A stretch of DNA of 64,000 nucleotides, from contig CALZFC010000251.1 of assembly GCA_945643635.1 (NCBI GenBank), forward strand, positions 3,847,001 through 3,911,000, read 5' to 3'. The notes beneath the pieces were generated by a model, which saw only the letters and a program-made list of their open reading frames with translations, was not told where the DNA came from and made no database searches. This document shows positions 1 through 11,196 of this stretch, piece by piece; position 1 is the stretch's first letter; each line of letters starts with the position of its first letter. Both the position numbers and the translations under genes were made by a program. Source of the stretch: Allodiplogaster sudhausi (Eukaryota; Nematoda; Chromadorea; Rhabditida; Diplogasteridae).

Positions 1-458
1 TGACAATTACAAGCAAAAAAAGTCTCCGAAAGCTCTCTCTCTTATGTACCGAAAATGCAACAAAAATTTACAAGACAAATCTCAACGGTCACTAATCAAT
101 ACAAGTATGCTGAAATAAAGAAAGTGAAAAATGGAACAAGATTCAGCTTAGATTAAACTTGAAGTAGATGCTTACAGTATCATCTATAATTTGCTACGTA
201 TTCATTTAAAAAAAGAAGATTTCACAGGAAGGGAACGGAATGAAAGAGCAGTTCTGACAATGGCATGAGTATAGAAGCTCCAATTGGAAAATCTTTTCTT
301 AATCTACAGAAAATTTTCAACAGCATTTACTCGGCAAATGTAAACTCTCACTAATAAAGACAGCTGTTCTAAAAAAAAGAAAGTGCAAGCAATGGAACAA
401 ACTTCATTTTTTCTTTTAGCGATTCAAGCAAAAATATAAGAGTTGGAATGTCATAAAA

Positions 459-1419
459 TTACAAGTCAATGTTAAGGGACTTCAAAACCTCCTTTCCCGA
501 TTCCGTCAGCTTGACGTTTCGAATGCCGGCGAAGTGAGCAAGAAGCAGCATCTCCGGACGAACCGGTTCATCAAATACCAAGTCGAAGATGTAGAAGACG
601 GCAACGAGCAAGAGCAGTCCCTGAGCAAATCCTCCAGTAACCTGAAAGTAATTCATGCATAAATGGTAAATTTTAAAGTTATATTTCTTGAGAAATCCCG
701 CTAGTTCAGAGTTAATATGACAAGGAATCAAAGAGTCAAAGCGGGGCGTTTAAACTCGCAAAGAAGGGTGAAACAAGAGTATGTGTCTGACCGTTATATC
801 TCGTCCTTCGACAGCGATGTAGAACTTGTCCGCGCAGTCACCGTAGCTGAACATCGCAGGTTGTCTCACTCCACTTCCAGAAAGAGACTTCAACGCTCCA
901 GCTGCTGAGTGCTCCCGCTGAATCAGGGATGCTATTGCAAATACAAAGTTAATAATGTGCACGGGCTACAGTATGCTCGAAATTACGGTAGTGTTAAATC
1001 CGTAAATGCGATCTTCAGATATGTTTATGTATACAATTTTACTGTTTAAAAAACGTGAAAAATCGAACCGGGAAAGAATTGAAGATGTGAGTGTACCGCG
1101 ACAGATCCTTGTGCTTCGACTTGGAGAACAAGGACATTAGCTTCAGCAGACCGATGAAGCTGCGCCTGTCTGAAGCATTCGTCAGTTTAAAAAAGGATTA
1201 ATACTACAAAGAGTCGCTATACACAAAAAAATCATGAAAATAAAAGTGTAAGAAATGACATTTAGTACACGCGAAGATGATGGATCCTTCAATCCTTTCC
1301 TTCGATTCGGGAGGGAGCCGTCGATCAGATAGCTCTACGGCCGGCAGGATTCTCTGAAGCCATAGCTGGGGGAAATCATCCGACGAGACACTGAACTTGG
1401 CGCAGAAGTCTTCGAGTAG
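459..1419 (-). CDS. 3' part of a multi-exon gene of unknown function
   Basis: Four exons fit together in frame on the minus strand: 1271-1419, 1097-1165, 792-873 and 459-641 (stop at 459). Each junction has AG/GT borders and the codon phases match (0/2, 2/2, 2/0, 0), which is better support than any single open frame here. The protein end reads through LLEDFCAKF, SFIGLLKLMSLFSK, YGDCADKFYIAVEGRDI and a hydrophobic GFAQGLLLLVAVFYIFDL stretch, finishing KSLNIDL. The pattern (F)Y.V(V/A)(E/D)G followed by a hydrophobic helix and a short Lys/Leu-rich end recalls the C-terminus of a widespread group of uncharacterised animal proteins. That is an impression only and no function is assigned. The 5' end is not found; a possible further exon lies near 1927-1990, but its phase does not fit. 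Confidence 0.6.
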
Positions 1420-2300
1420 CTGAACAAAAAAGATATTTCAAATATGAAGTTTTTTTTTATCTATATTGAAATGGATACCGGATTGAAATTTTTAAGTAAA
1501 TCGTAACTATGATTATGAACTTTAAAGTTAATTATAAATTTTTATCTTAAGATATACATTTTTTGTTATTTGCAAAACCTAAGAGATTACTGTCCTCAAA
1601 ATAGCATTCGCATGAAAAGAACGATTGAATACAAACTTGAAACACACCACTTCATGGAACAAATAGGGAATTACAGGACGTGACCACAATCCATTGGCTC
1701 TGAAATTTTCGTGACCGGCCGGGCCGAAACCAGCCCTGATTCAATACTATTTTTAAAAAAAATCATTTTTACCCGGAAAAACGCATATATTGGGCACTCC
1801 AAACAAGATTCAGTATAAAAGATATGACATAAATTTTACGATAAACTAGATTAAACCTTCCCCCAACTACCCCTTAGTAAGAATTGTATAAATTTCAGAA
1901 TAAAACATATATAAAAATGAAACCTGAAACAGCTGCTAGCGCCAAAGTTCCGGGCAGCAATTCGGTGGCGCGGAGGCAAAAAGCACTGAAATGACTGAGT
2001 ATTATATTAACAACATCCGAAAAAGATATAAAGAAATAAGTTTAAGCCGATGAACGAAAATAACAGGGGAAATCAAAAAAATAAAGTAAAGAATGACAAA
2101 AAGAGTCAAGATAACCTTGAATCTAAAAGCAGGAAGAAATCGAGGTGGTGTGGCGTGTGTGGATGAAGGAGCAACCCGACCTGAAGCACTGAGATATAAC
2201 TAATATTCCACAAGAACATTAATAAACGAGCGAACACCATAAAAGCATTAGAAAAATACCACACTAACGAGGAAAAGAATTTCAAAAGTTTTAAATTTTT
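1420..2300. other. Non-coding or unresolved stretch upstream of the first gene
   Basis: AT-rich sequence with no convincing exon. A short GC-richer segment at about 1925-1990 (minus strand) has an acceptor-like TTTCAG before it and CAG/GTTTCA after it and could be an upstream exon, but the codon phase does not match the next exon. Nothing else was recognised. Confidence 0.4.
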
Positions 2301-2428
2301 TAAGTGCAGGAAGTATCCGTCGAAATTAGTGACGGTCGAAAACCAATTTTACGGTCCGCTAAATTGCCTGTCTATATGCAGCAGCTTGCAGAAGCAGAAG
2401 CAATGCACTCTGTTTACTTTCTCTTGTT

Positions 2429-2484
2429 CTCTCCCCCTCTCTCTCTCTCTCTCCCTTTCTTCTCTCTCTTTCTCTCTTTCACTC

Positions 2485-2524
<40 letters not shown>
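2429..2524. repeat. CT/GA microsatellite
   Basis: Nearly pure (CT)n with a few interruptions. It makes long Ser/Leu or Glu/Arg frames on both strands that are not genes. Confidence 0.95.
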
Positions 2525-2785
2525 CAGGTGCTGCCTGTCTATGCGCATATGCGTGCAGAAGCAGCTGTGAACGATATAAAGAGACGCTGAGAACGCTATA
2601 AAGAGACGGAAAGGTCACTCTCTCTATGTCATTAGATTCTACACAGAAAGGCAGTTCTAATGAGGTACAGAGAGATGCGGATAAGTAACGTTGAGCGTTT
2701 TGATTACACTTACAAGTATACGCACAGAGCGAGGCACACGGCCAACTCCTGACATCACGAACAGTGTTCACATATTTGTTCTCAG

Positions 2786-3060
2786 ACCTCGGATGAGGTC
2801 CAGAACTACTTTTACACAACATTAAATAGCTCAAAAGAACCGCCTTTTTCTGTAGAACAATGTAGGATAGAGAGAGACGCTACTTATGCGCTCTCTCTAA
2901 GTGATTTTCTCAAAAGAAACGCAAAAACTGGGGCATATTTTATTTATCAGACCTCGAGTGCGGAAATCGTTCAGACTTATTTTTATACAGCATGAAATAG
3001 CTCAAAAGAACCGCCTTTTTCTGTAGTAAAATGCAGGATAGAGAGAGACGCAACATAAGA
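2786..3060. repeat. Two diverged direct copies of a ~165-bp unit
   Basis: The words CAGACCTCG, TCAAAAGAACCGCCTTTTTC and GGATAGAGAGAGACGC occur in the same order at about 2786-2880 and again at about 2948-3050. This is a short tandem duplication with point differences. No coding potential was recognised. Confidence 0.75.
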
Positions 3061-3139
3061 CACGTTGAGCAGTAAAACTCTCGAAAAAAACCTTTTGGCT
3101 CTAAGCAAAATTATCACAGATGGAGAGACCGAGTTCGTA

Positions 3140-3222
3140 GAGTTTTCTCTCTCTCTCTCCCTTTCTCTCTCTCTTTTACTCTGTCTCTTTCCTCTTTCTG
3201 TCTCTCTCTATCTCTCCATTCT
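3140..3222. repeat. CT-rich microsatellite
   Basis: Runs of CTCT and CTTT immediately left of the tandem array starting near 3226. Low complexity only. Confidence 0.85.
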
Positions 3223-3225
3223 CTT

Positions 3226-3665
3226 CTCAACGTTCTCCATGGGCGCCGCCCTTTTCTTCTGGATAAGTTCTTCAACATTCAGATCGCGGGGGTGGGTAGT
3301 GTGGTGGTAGTGGCTTGGGTGCGGGGTGCGCGGGGTGGTGGTTCGGGTCCGGGCGGGAGCAAAATTCTCAGTTCTAATTCCAGATACAACGACGACGGCA
3401 CCAATACGACTCTACAAACCAAGTTAGCCAGTTTTTCAAGTTTTGCAGTTTTTGTTCTCACGTTTTACCTACAATTTAAACTGTTTTATAGCGAAAACGA
3501 CAATAATAGCTGCAAAAGACGATTAACTGGCTAGTTTGTGGGTCGTGTTTGAGATAGTGTGGTGGTAGTGGCTTGGGTGCTGAAAAAGAAAGAGAAGAAA
3601 AAAGAAAGAGAAGAGAGGACATTCAGATGTTCCGCTGAACGGATCACCAATGTACGAGAAAGAGA

Positions 3666-3705
<40 letters not shown>

Positions 3706-4100
3706 ACGCAAACAGAATGATGGGGAGGCGCCCCCCCCCCTATGCTAGCGAGAAGCGAGCGGGGAATGTCCTGCTCTTTTTCTCAGTTTTTTTTCAAAAT
3801 TCTCAGTTCTAATTCCAGATACAACGACGACGGCACCAATACGACTCTACAAACCAAGTTAGCCAGTTTTTCAAGTTTTGCAGTTTTTGTTCTCACGTTT
3901 TACCTACAATTTAAACTGTTTTATAGCGAAAACGACAATAATAGCTGCAAAAGACGATTAACTGGCTAGTTTGTGGGTCGTGTTTGAGATAGTGTGGTGG
4001 TAGTGGCTTGGGTGCGGAAAAAGAAAGAGAAGAAAAAAGAAAGAGAAGAGAGGACATTCAGATGTTCCGCTGAACGGATCACCAATGTACGAGAAAGAGA

Positions 4101-4150
<50 letters not shown>

Positions 4151-5577
4151 ACGCAAACAGAATGATGGGGAGGCGCCCCCCCCCCCCCCTATGCTAGCGA
4201 GAAGCGAGCGGGGAATGTCCTGCTCAGCACTACATTGCCGCAGTACATTGGTGATCCGTTCAGCGGAACATCTGAATGTCCTGCTCAGCGAGTGATTAAT
4301 GTTCCGGAAGCGATTGATAGCATTAATGTTCCGCTTGAATGTCCTGCTCAGACGAACATTCTTCTTTGTGTGATGTTGCTATGCATGCTGAACCAACTCT
4401 CTTTCCTTTTTTAGCACTTCATATTTTGTGGCCCTGGGAGATGACAAAGAAAACGCTAATGGAAAGAAGCACTGACGATAAGTGCTCCAAAGACAAGGAA
4501 ATGACTACAGCGCGAATGTACCATTCGAGCTGTCTCTGGATCCTAAATAGGTTCTCTCCTCCTCTTCTCCCGTCCCCTTGCCTCTACTTCGGTCGGTTAT
4601 CCCTCAACGATATCTTCTGCGTTACTCCGAAAGACCTTTCCATAAATTAATAGTTTTAAAACGGTGAAAACGCTTCTCTCCCGTCCTCCCAACCACTTGT
4701 CTGCCCTCTCGCCTTGGTCTACAACTTACCGTTTTATAATATTCCCAATCTGGAATTTCCTATTTAATTACTTAAATATATATTTGCAAGGAAGTTGGGC
4801 ACATTCAAAGAGGATTTCACTGCACTATTGCTTTCTCGTCGTCGTTATTTTCGTTTCCTAATTTTTTGATTTGACAAATTCGCTTTTGCTTCAAAAAATC
4901 GCTTCTAAATTCAACCTGACGGCACTGAATGCATAAAATATTAATTTGAACTTGACGCTTCGCAAGAGATGAATTATATAGAAAGCAAGTGGGCGGAGCA
5001 GATGAAACTTCTCCACACTTCTTCACATTTTCTTTACAAAGTCAATTCAACTTGGATAAAGGAGGCTTTCAAAATTACCTATTTCACCAATGACTTTTTT
5101 TTTATCCATTGCTCTTGTTACTACGATATTTGTCGAATAAATAAATAAATTTTAATAAACATCTTTAAACAAGACTAAGAAACTTTGCCAGGTCCTCCCT
5201 ACTTTCAAGTCCTGACAATCGATGTGTCGTCCCGTCATTCTTAATGTTCTCCATGGGCGCCGCCCTTTTCTTCTGGATAAGTTCTTCAACATTCAGATCG
5301 CGGGGGCGGGTAGTGTGGTGGTAGTGGCTTGGGTGCGGGGTGCGCGGGGTGGTGGTTCGGGTCCGGGCGGGAGCAAAATTCTCAGTTCTAATTCCAGATA
5401 CAACGACGACGGCACCAACACGACTCTACAAACCAAGTTAGCCAGTTTTTCAAGTTTTGCAGTTTTTGTTCTCACGTTTTACCTACAATTTAAACTGTTT
5501 TATAGCGAAAACGACAATAATAGCTGCAAAAGACGATTAACTGGCTAGTTTGTGGGTCGTGTTTGAGATCCCACATA

Positions 5578-5664
<87 letters not shown>

Positions 5665-6987
5665 ACGCAAACAGAATGATGGGGAGGCGCCCCCCCCCCC
5701 CCTATGCTAGCGAGAAGCGAGCGGGGAATGTCCTGCTCAGCACTACATTGCCGCAGGACATTGGTGATCCGTTCAGCGGAACATCTGAATGTCCTGCTCA
5801 GCGAGTGATTAATGTTCCGGAAGCGATTGATAGCATTAATGTTCCGCTTGAATGTCCTGCTCAGACGAACATTCTTCTTTGTGTGATGTTGCTATGCATG
5901 CTGTGTGATGTTGCTATGCACGCGAATGTACCATTCGAGCTGTCTCTGGATCCTAAATAGGTTCTCTCCTCCTCTTCTCCCGTCCCCTTGCCTCTACTTC
6001 GGTCGGTTATCCCTCAACGATATCTTCTGCGTTACTCCGAAAGACCTTTCCATAAATTAATAGTTTTAAAACGGTGAAAACGCTTCTCTCCCGTCCTCCC
6101 AACCACTTGTCTGCCCTCTCTCCTTGGTCTACAACTTACCGTTTTATAATATTCCCAATCTGGAATTTCCTATTTAATTACTTAAATATATATTTGCAAG
6201 GAAGTTGTGCACATTCAAAGAGGATTTCACTGCACTATTGCTTTCTCGTCGTCGTTATTTTCGTTTCCTAATTTTTTGATTTGACAAATTCGCTTTTGCT
6301 TCAAAAAATCGCTTCTAAATTCAACCTGACGGCACTGAATGCATAAAATATTAATTTGAACTTGACGCTTCGCAAGAGATGAATTATATAGAAAGCAAGT
6401 GGGCGGAGCAGATGAAACTTCTCCACACTTCTTCACATTTTCTTTACAAAGTCAATTCAACTTAGATAAAGGAGGCTTTCAAAATTACCTATTTCACCAA
6501 TGACTTTTTTTTTATCCATTGCTCTTGTTACTACGATATTTGTCGAATAAATAAATAAATTTTAATAAACATCTTTAAACAAGACTAAGAAACTTTGCCA
6601 GGTCCTCCCTACTTTCAAGTCCTGACAATCGATGCGTCGTCCCGTCATTCTTAATGTTCTCCATGGGCGCCGCCCTTTTCTTCTGGATAAGTTCTTCAAC
6701 ATTCAGATCGCGGGGGCGGGTAGTGTGGTGGTAGTGGCTTGGGTGCGGGGTGCGCGGGGTGGTGGTTCGGGTCCGGGCGGGAGCAAAATTCTCAGTTCTA
6801 ATTCCAGATACAACGACGACGGCACCAACACGACTCTACAAACCAAGTTTGCCAGTTTTTCAAGTTTTGCAGTTTTTGTTCTCACGTTTTACCTACAATT
6901 TAAACTGTTTTATAGCGAAAACGACAATAATAGCTGCAAAAGACGATTAACTGGCTAGTTTGTGGGTCGTGTTTGAGATCCCACATA

Positions 6988-7076
<89 letters not shown>

Positions 7077-8427
7077 ACGCAAACAGAATGATGGGGAGGC
7101 GCCCCCCCCCCCTATGCTAGCGAGAAGCGAGCGGGGAATGTCCTGCTCAGCACTACATTGCCGCAGGACATTGGTGATCCGTTCAGCGGAACATCTGAAT
7201 GTCCTGCTCAGCGAGTGATTAATGTTCCGGAAGCGATTGATAGCATTAATGTTCCGCTTGAATGTCCTGCTCAGACGAACATTCTTCTTTGTGTGATGTT
7301 CCTATGAATGCTGAACCAACTCTCTTTCCTTTTTTAGCACTTCATATTTTGTGGCCCGCGTGAATGTACCATTCGAGCTGTCTCTGGATCCTAAATAGGT
7401 TCTCTCCTCCTCTTCTCCCGTCCCCTTGCCTCTACTTCGGTCGGTTATCCCTCAACGATATCTTCTGCGTTACTCCGAAAGACCTTTCCATAAATTAATA
7501 GTTTTAAAACGGTGAAAACGCTTCTCTCCCGTCCTCCCAACCACTTGTCTGCCCTCTCTCCTTGGTCTACAACTTACCGTTTTATAATATTCCCAATCTG
7601 GAATTTCCTATTTAATTACTTAAATATATATTTGCAAGGAAGTTGTGCACATTCAAAGAGGATTTCACTGCACTATTGCTTTCTCGTCGTCGTTATTTTC
7701 GTTTCCTAATTTTTTGATTTGACAAATTCGCTTTTGCTTCAAAAAATCGCTTCTAAATTCAACCTGACGGCACTGAATGCATAAAATATTAATTTGAACT
7801 TGACGCTTCGCAAGAGATGAATTATATAGAAAGCAAGTGGGCAGAGCAGATGAAACTTCTCCACACTTCTTCACATTTTTTTTACAAAGTCAATTCAACT
7901 TGGATGAAGGAGGCTTTCAAAATTACCTATTTCACCAATGACTTTTTTTTTATCCATTGCTCTTATTACTACGATATTTGTCGAATAAATAAATAAATTT
8001 TAATAAACATCTTTAAACAAGACTAAGAAACTTTGCCAGGTCCTCCCTACTTTCAAGTCCTGACAATCGATGTGTCGTCCCGTCATTCTTAATGTTCTCC
8101 ATGGGCGCCGCCCTTTTCTTCTGGATAAGTTCTTCAACATACAGATCGCGGGGGTGGGTAGTGTGGTGGTAGTGGCTTGGGTGCGGGGTGCGCGGGGTGG
8201 TGGTTCGGGTCCGGGCGGGAGCAAAATTCTCAGTTCTAATTCCAGATACAACGACGACGGCACCAACACGACTCTACAAACCAAGTTAGCCAGTTTTTCA
8301 AGTTTTGGAGTTTTTGTTCTCACGTTTTACCTACAATTTAAACTGTTTTATAGCGAAAACGACAATAATAGCTGCAAAAGACGATTAACTGGCTAGTTTG
8401 TGGGTCGTGTTTGAGATCCCACATAGC

Positions 8428-8461
<34 letters not shown>

Positions 8462-9625
8462 GAGAGAGAAGAGAGAGAGAGAGAGAGCACGCAAACAGAA
8501 TGATGGGGAGGCGCCCCCCCCCCCCCTATGCTAGCGAGAAGCGAGCGGGGAATGTCCTGCTCAGCACTACATTGCCGCAGGACATTGGTGATCCGTTCAG
8601 CGGAACATCTGAATGTCCTGCTCAGCGAGTGATTAATGTTCCGGAAGCGATTGATAGCATTAATGTTCCGCTTGAATGTCCTGCTCAGACGAACATTCTT
8701 CTTTGTGTGATGTGGCTATGCATGCTGAACCAACTCTCTTTCCTTTTTTAGCACTTCATATTTTGTGGCCCTGGGAGATGACAAAGAAAACGCTAATGGA
8801 AAGAAGCACTGACGATAAGTGCTCCAAAGACAAGGAAATGACTACAGCGCGAATGTACCATTCGAGCTGTGTCTGGATCCTAAATACGTTCTCTCCTCCT
8901 CTTCTCCCGTCCCCTTGCCTCTACTTCGGTCGGTTATCCCTCAACGATATCTTCTGCGTTACTCCGAAAGACCTTTCCATAAATTAATAGTTTTAAAACG
9001 GTGAAAACGCTTCTCTCCCGTCCTCCCAACCACTTGTCTGCCCTCTCTCCTTGGTCTACAACTTACCGTTTTATAATATTCCCAATCTGGAATTTCCTAT
9101 TTAATTACTTAAATATATATTTGCAAGGAAGTTGTGCACATTCAAAGAGGATTTCACTGCACTATTGCTTTCTCGTCGTCGTTATTTTCGTTTCCTAATT
9201 TTTTGATTTGACAAATTCGCTTTTGCTTCAAAAAATCGCTTCTAAATTCAACCTGACGGCACTGAATGCATAAAATATTAATTTGAACTTGACGCTTCGC
9301 AAGAGATGAATTATATAGAAAGCAAGTGGGCGGAGCAGATGAAACTTCTCCACACTTCTTCACATTTTCTTTACAAAGTCAATTCAACTTAGATAAAGGA
9401 GGCTTTCAAAATTACCTATTTCACCAATGACTTTTTTTTTATCCATTGCTCTTGTTACTACGATATTTGTCGAATAAATAAATAAATTTTAATAAACATC
9501 TTTAAACAAGACTAAGAAACTTTGCCAGGTCCTCCCTACTTTCAAGTCCTGACAATCGATGCGTCGTCCCGTCATTCTTAATGTTCTCCATGGGCGCCGC
9601 CCTTTTCTTCTGGATAAGTTCTTCT
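3226..9625. repeat. Tandem array of ~1.4-kb units
   Basis: The landmark TTCTCCATGGGCGCCGCCC recurs at about 3232, 5248, 6657, 8096 and 9585, giving unit lengths near 2.02 kb (first, with an internal ~0.44-kb duplication at 3361-4013), then 1.41, 1.44 and 1.49 kb. Each unit carries a variable (GA)n tract, a poly-C run (about 9-14 C) after GGAGGCG, three copies of GAATGTCCTGCTCAG-like words, and an AT-rich end with AATAAATAAATAAA. Copies differ by a few percent plus indels; units at 5.9 and 7.3 kb lack different pieces of the GGCCCTGGGAGATGAC segment. The right half of the unit matches the 5' flanks of genes B (17.0-17.9 kb) and F (52.0-52.9 kb), so the array probably amplified a promoter-side flank. 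No coding frame is conserved; frames such as the one containing LFYSENDNNSCKRRLTG repeat only because the DNA repeats. Confidence 0.9.
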
Positions 9626-10850
9626 GGATAAAATGAAAGAAAAGCACATGTACACTTGCAAGCAGCGAATATGGAAATTAAAACATTCGTCATGGTCTCA
9701 CACTCTTCTTTGTCGAAGTTGCAGCACCCATCTTCTAGTGAGATGCAAAATTAGAATCAAGATGTTGAAAATTCACTCTGCCCACCTTTTCTCTGCATTG
9801 GGTGACTTGTTATACATAAAGTTAGCTGTTTCTTGCATTATTTTCGAGTCTTCCCAGCAACTCATAATTTGTCGTTTGCCCTGTCAAGGAGATTACTGAA
9901 TTCTCATTTCAATGACGAGAGAAGAGCCGAGACAAAAATTAGCCTCACAGAAAAAAAAACAATTAAAATGAGAATGAGTTGATTTAGGGTCGGGCAGAGT
10001 GAAGCTGACGGCTGGCAGCAAAAACCTAACAAAAACTTACCCCTTTCTTTTTAAGCCTTTTTTAAAGTTCTCTGAAGAATGACGAATTGCATATCTGACG
10101 GTCAATGTGTCTTTGACTGACATTGAACACTTTCAGGTAGCTCCTTATTAATAACAGCCTATTCTTTAAAACAAATCGCGTGAGTGAGAAGTATCGCGAA
10201 GGTGAGAGAGAGAAAGAAAGAGAGGCAGAAATATTTTTAAAAATACATTAGAGAATGGTGAATCGATTGTCGCAGTATCGCGATACGGAGGAGCTTCCTC
10301 AGCCAGTGAATCTCCATGATTCGGCAGCGACTTTTGCTCTCGGACTGACACACTCGCTGAGGCTAAAGAAAGTTAACGGCCTGTTTTATCAGTTGTTAAA
10401 TTTTCACAATTGTTTCATTATTAATTTGCGAATTTGTCTTTTATAAATATACAACATATGCATATAATCAGTTTATCTTCTGACAATTTGTATTTTCCCG
10501 TAATTTAAGTATTTTTCCCGTATTTAACTCAAATAATTCTTTCCAATTGCCACAAGAAAGATCCCTCTGATCCCTTCGGTCCCTGACGTCTATCTGACAT
10601 CTCACAGCAATGTAGAACGTGTTTGTGCGACTTGAGGACAGAGAGAGTGCGAGAGTGAAAGAGGAAGAAAGAGAAATAGTAGAGAGAGAGAGAGAGAAAG
10701 AGAAAGAGAAAGAGGGAGAGAAGATAAGTGAGGGGAGAAAGAAATGGAGAGAAGGTAAGAGAAGAAAATAAGAAAGAATCAAAAGCCAATAAAAAAGAAT
10801 TCAGTTGAATTTTTTCCATATCTTCCAAGTATCTTAATTGTAAGTATTCT
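9626..10850. other. Orphan 5'/3' flank modules of the A/C-type gene unit
   Basis: About 9690-10350 matches the sequence upstream of genes A (13.44-13.9 kb), C (31.23-31.99 kb) and E (37.66-38.03 kb, inverted), with words such as CAAGGAGATTACTGAA and AAAGTTAGCTGTTTC. About 10560-10760 matches 31.9-32.3 kb and (inverted) 21.1-21.3 kb, including GTCCCTGACGTC and a GA-rich run. No exons of the gene family follow to the left, where the tandem array begins, so a further gene copy was probably lost here. Confidence 0.6.
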
Positions 10851-10879
10851 CCATTCGAAATGTTTCCCTGTGAAACATC

Positions 10880-10885
10880 TTTATT
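10880..10885 (-). terminator. Poly(A) signal of gene A
   Basis: AATAAA on the minus strand within TCGAATAAAGATGTTT, at the same relative place as in genes B, C, D and E, beyond the 3'UTR intron. Confidence 0.65.
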
Positions 10886-11196
10886 CGATTACATGTGGGG
10901 TTAGAGCATCCTCAACACTTGATTTGTATTCCCGGTGGTATTCCCGGTGGCAATTGCAAAAAGACAATATGAACAGTGAATAAATGTAAGTAGATCGTTC
11001 ATGGTATGTAGCTGTCGCTGGAGACCTGAAATAAGTTATGTACATTCGCTATCTGTTTTGCACTCCCACATCAAACACATAAATAAAGCTTGCAAGAGGA
11101 AATAAAATAATTAAAAAGGCGAATTGTACAGATTTTATTTGTGAAGTTTTTAAAAACGTTTACCTTAATTTCCCATACCGTCTTCCAGAGAGTTTG

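Noticed and set aside
2304..2834. Long Ser/Leu- and Glu/Arg-rich open frames
   Set aside because: They are created by the CT/GA microsatellite; the same holds at 3.1, 5.6, 7.0, 10.6, 30.4, 45.5 and 62.2 kb.
3292..8396. Repeated frames such as the one with SKILSSNSRYNDDGTNTTL
   Set aside because: They recur only because the DNA unit is tandemly repeated. There is no start context or splice structure, and the homologous flanks of genes B and F do not conserve them.
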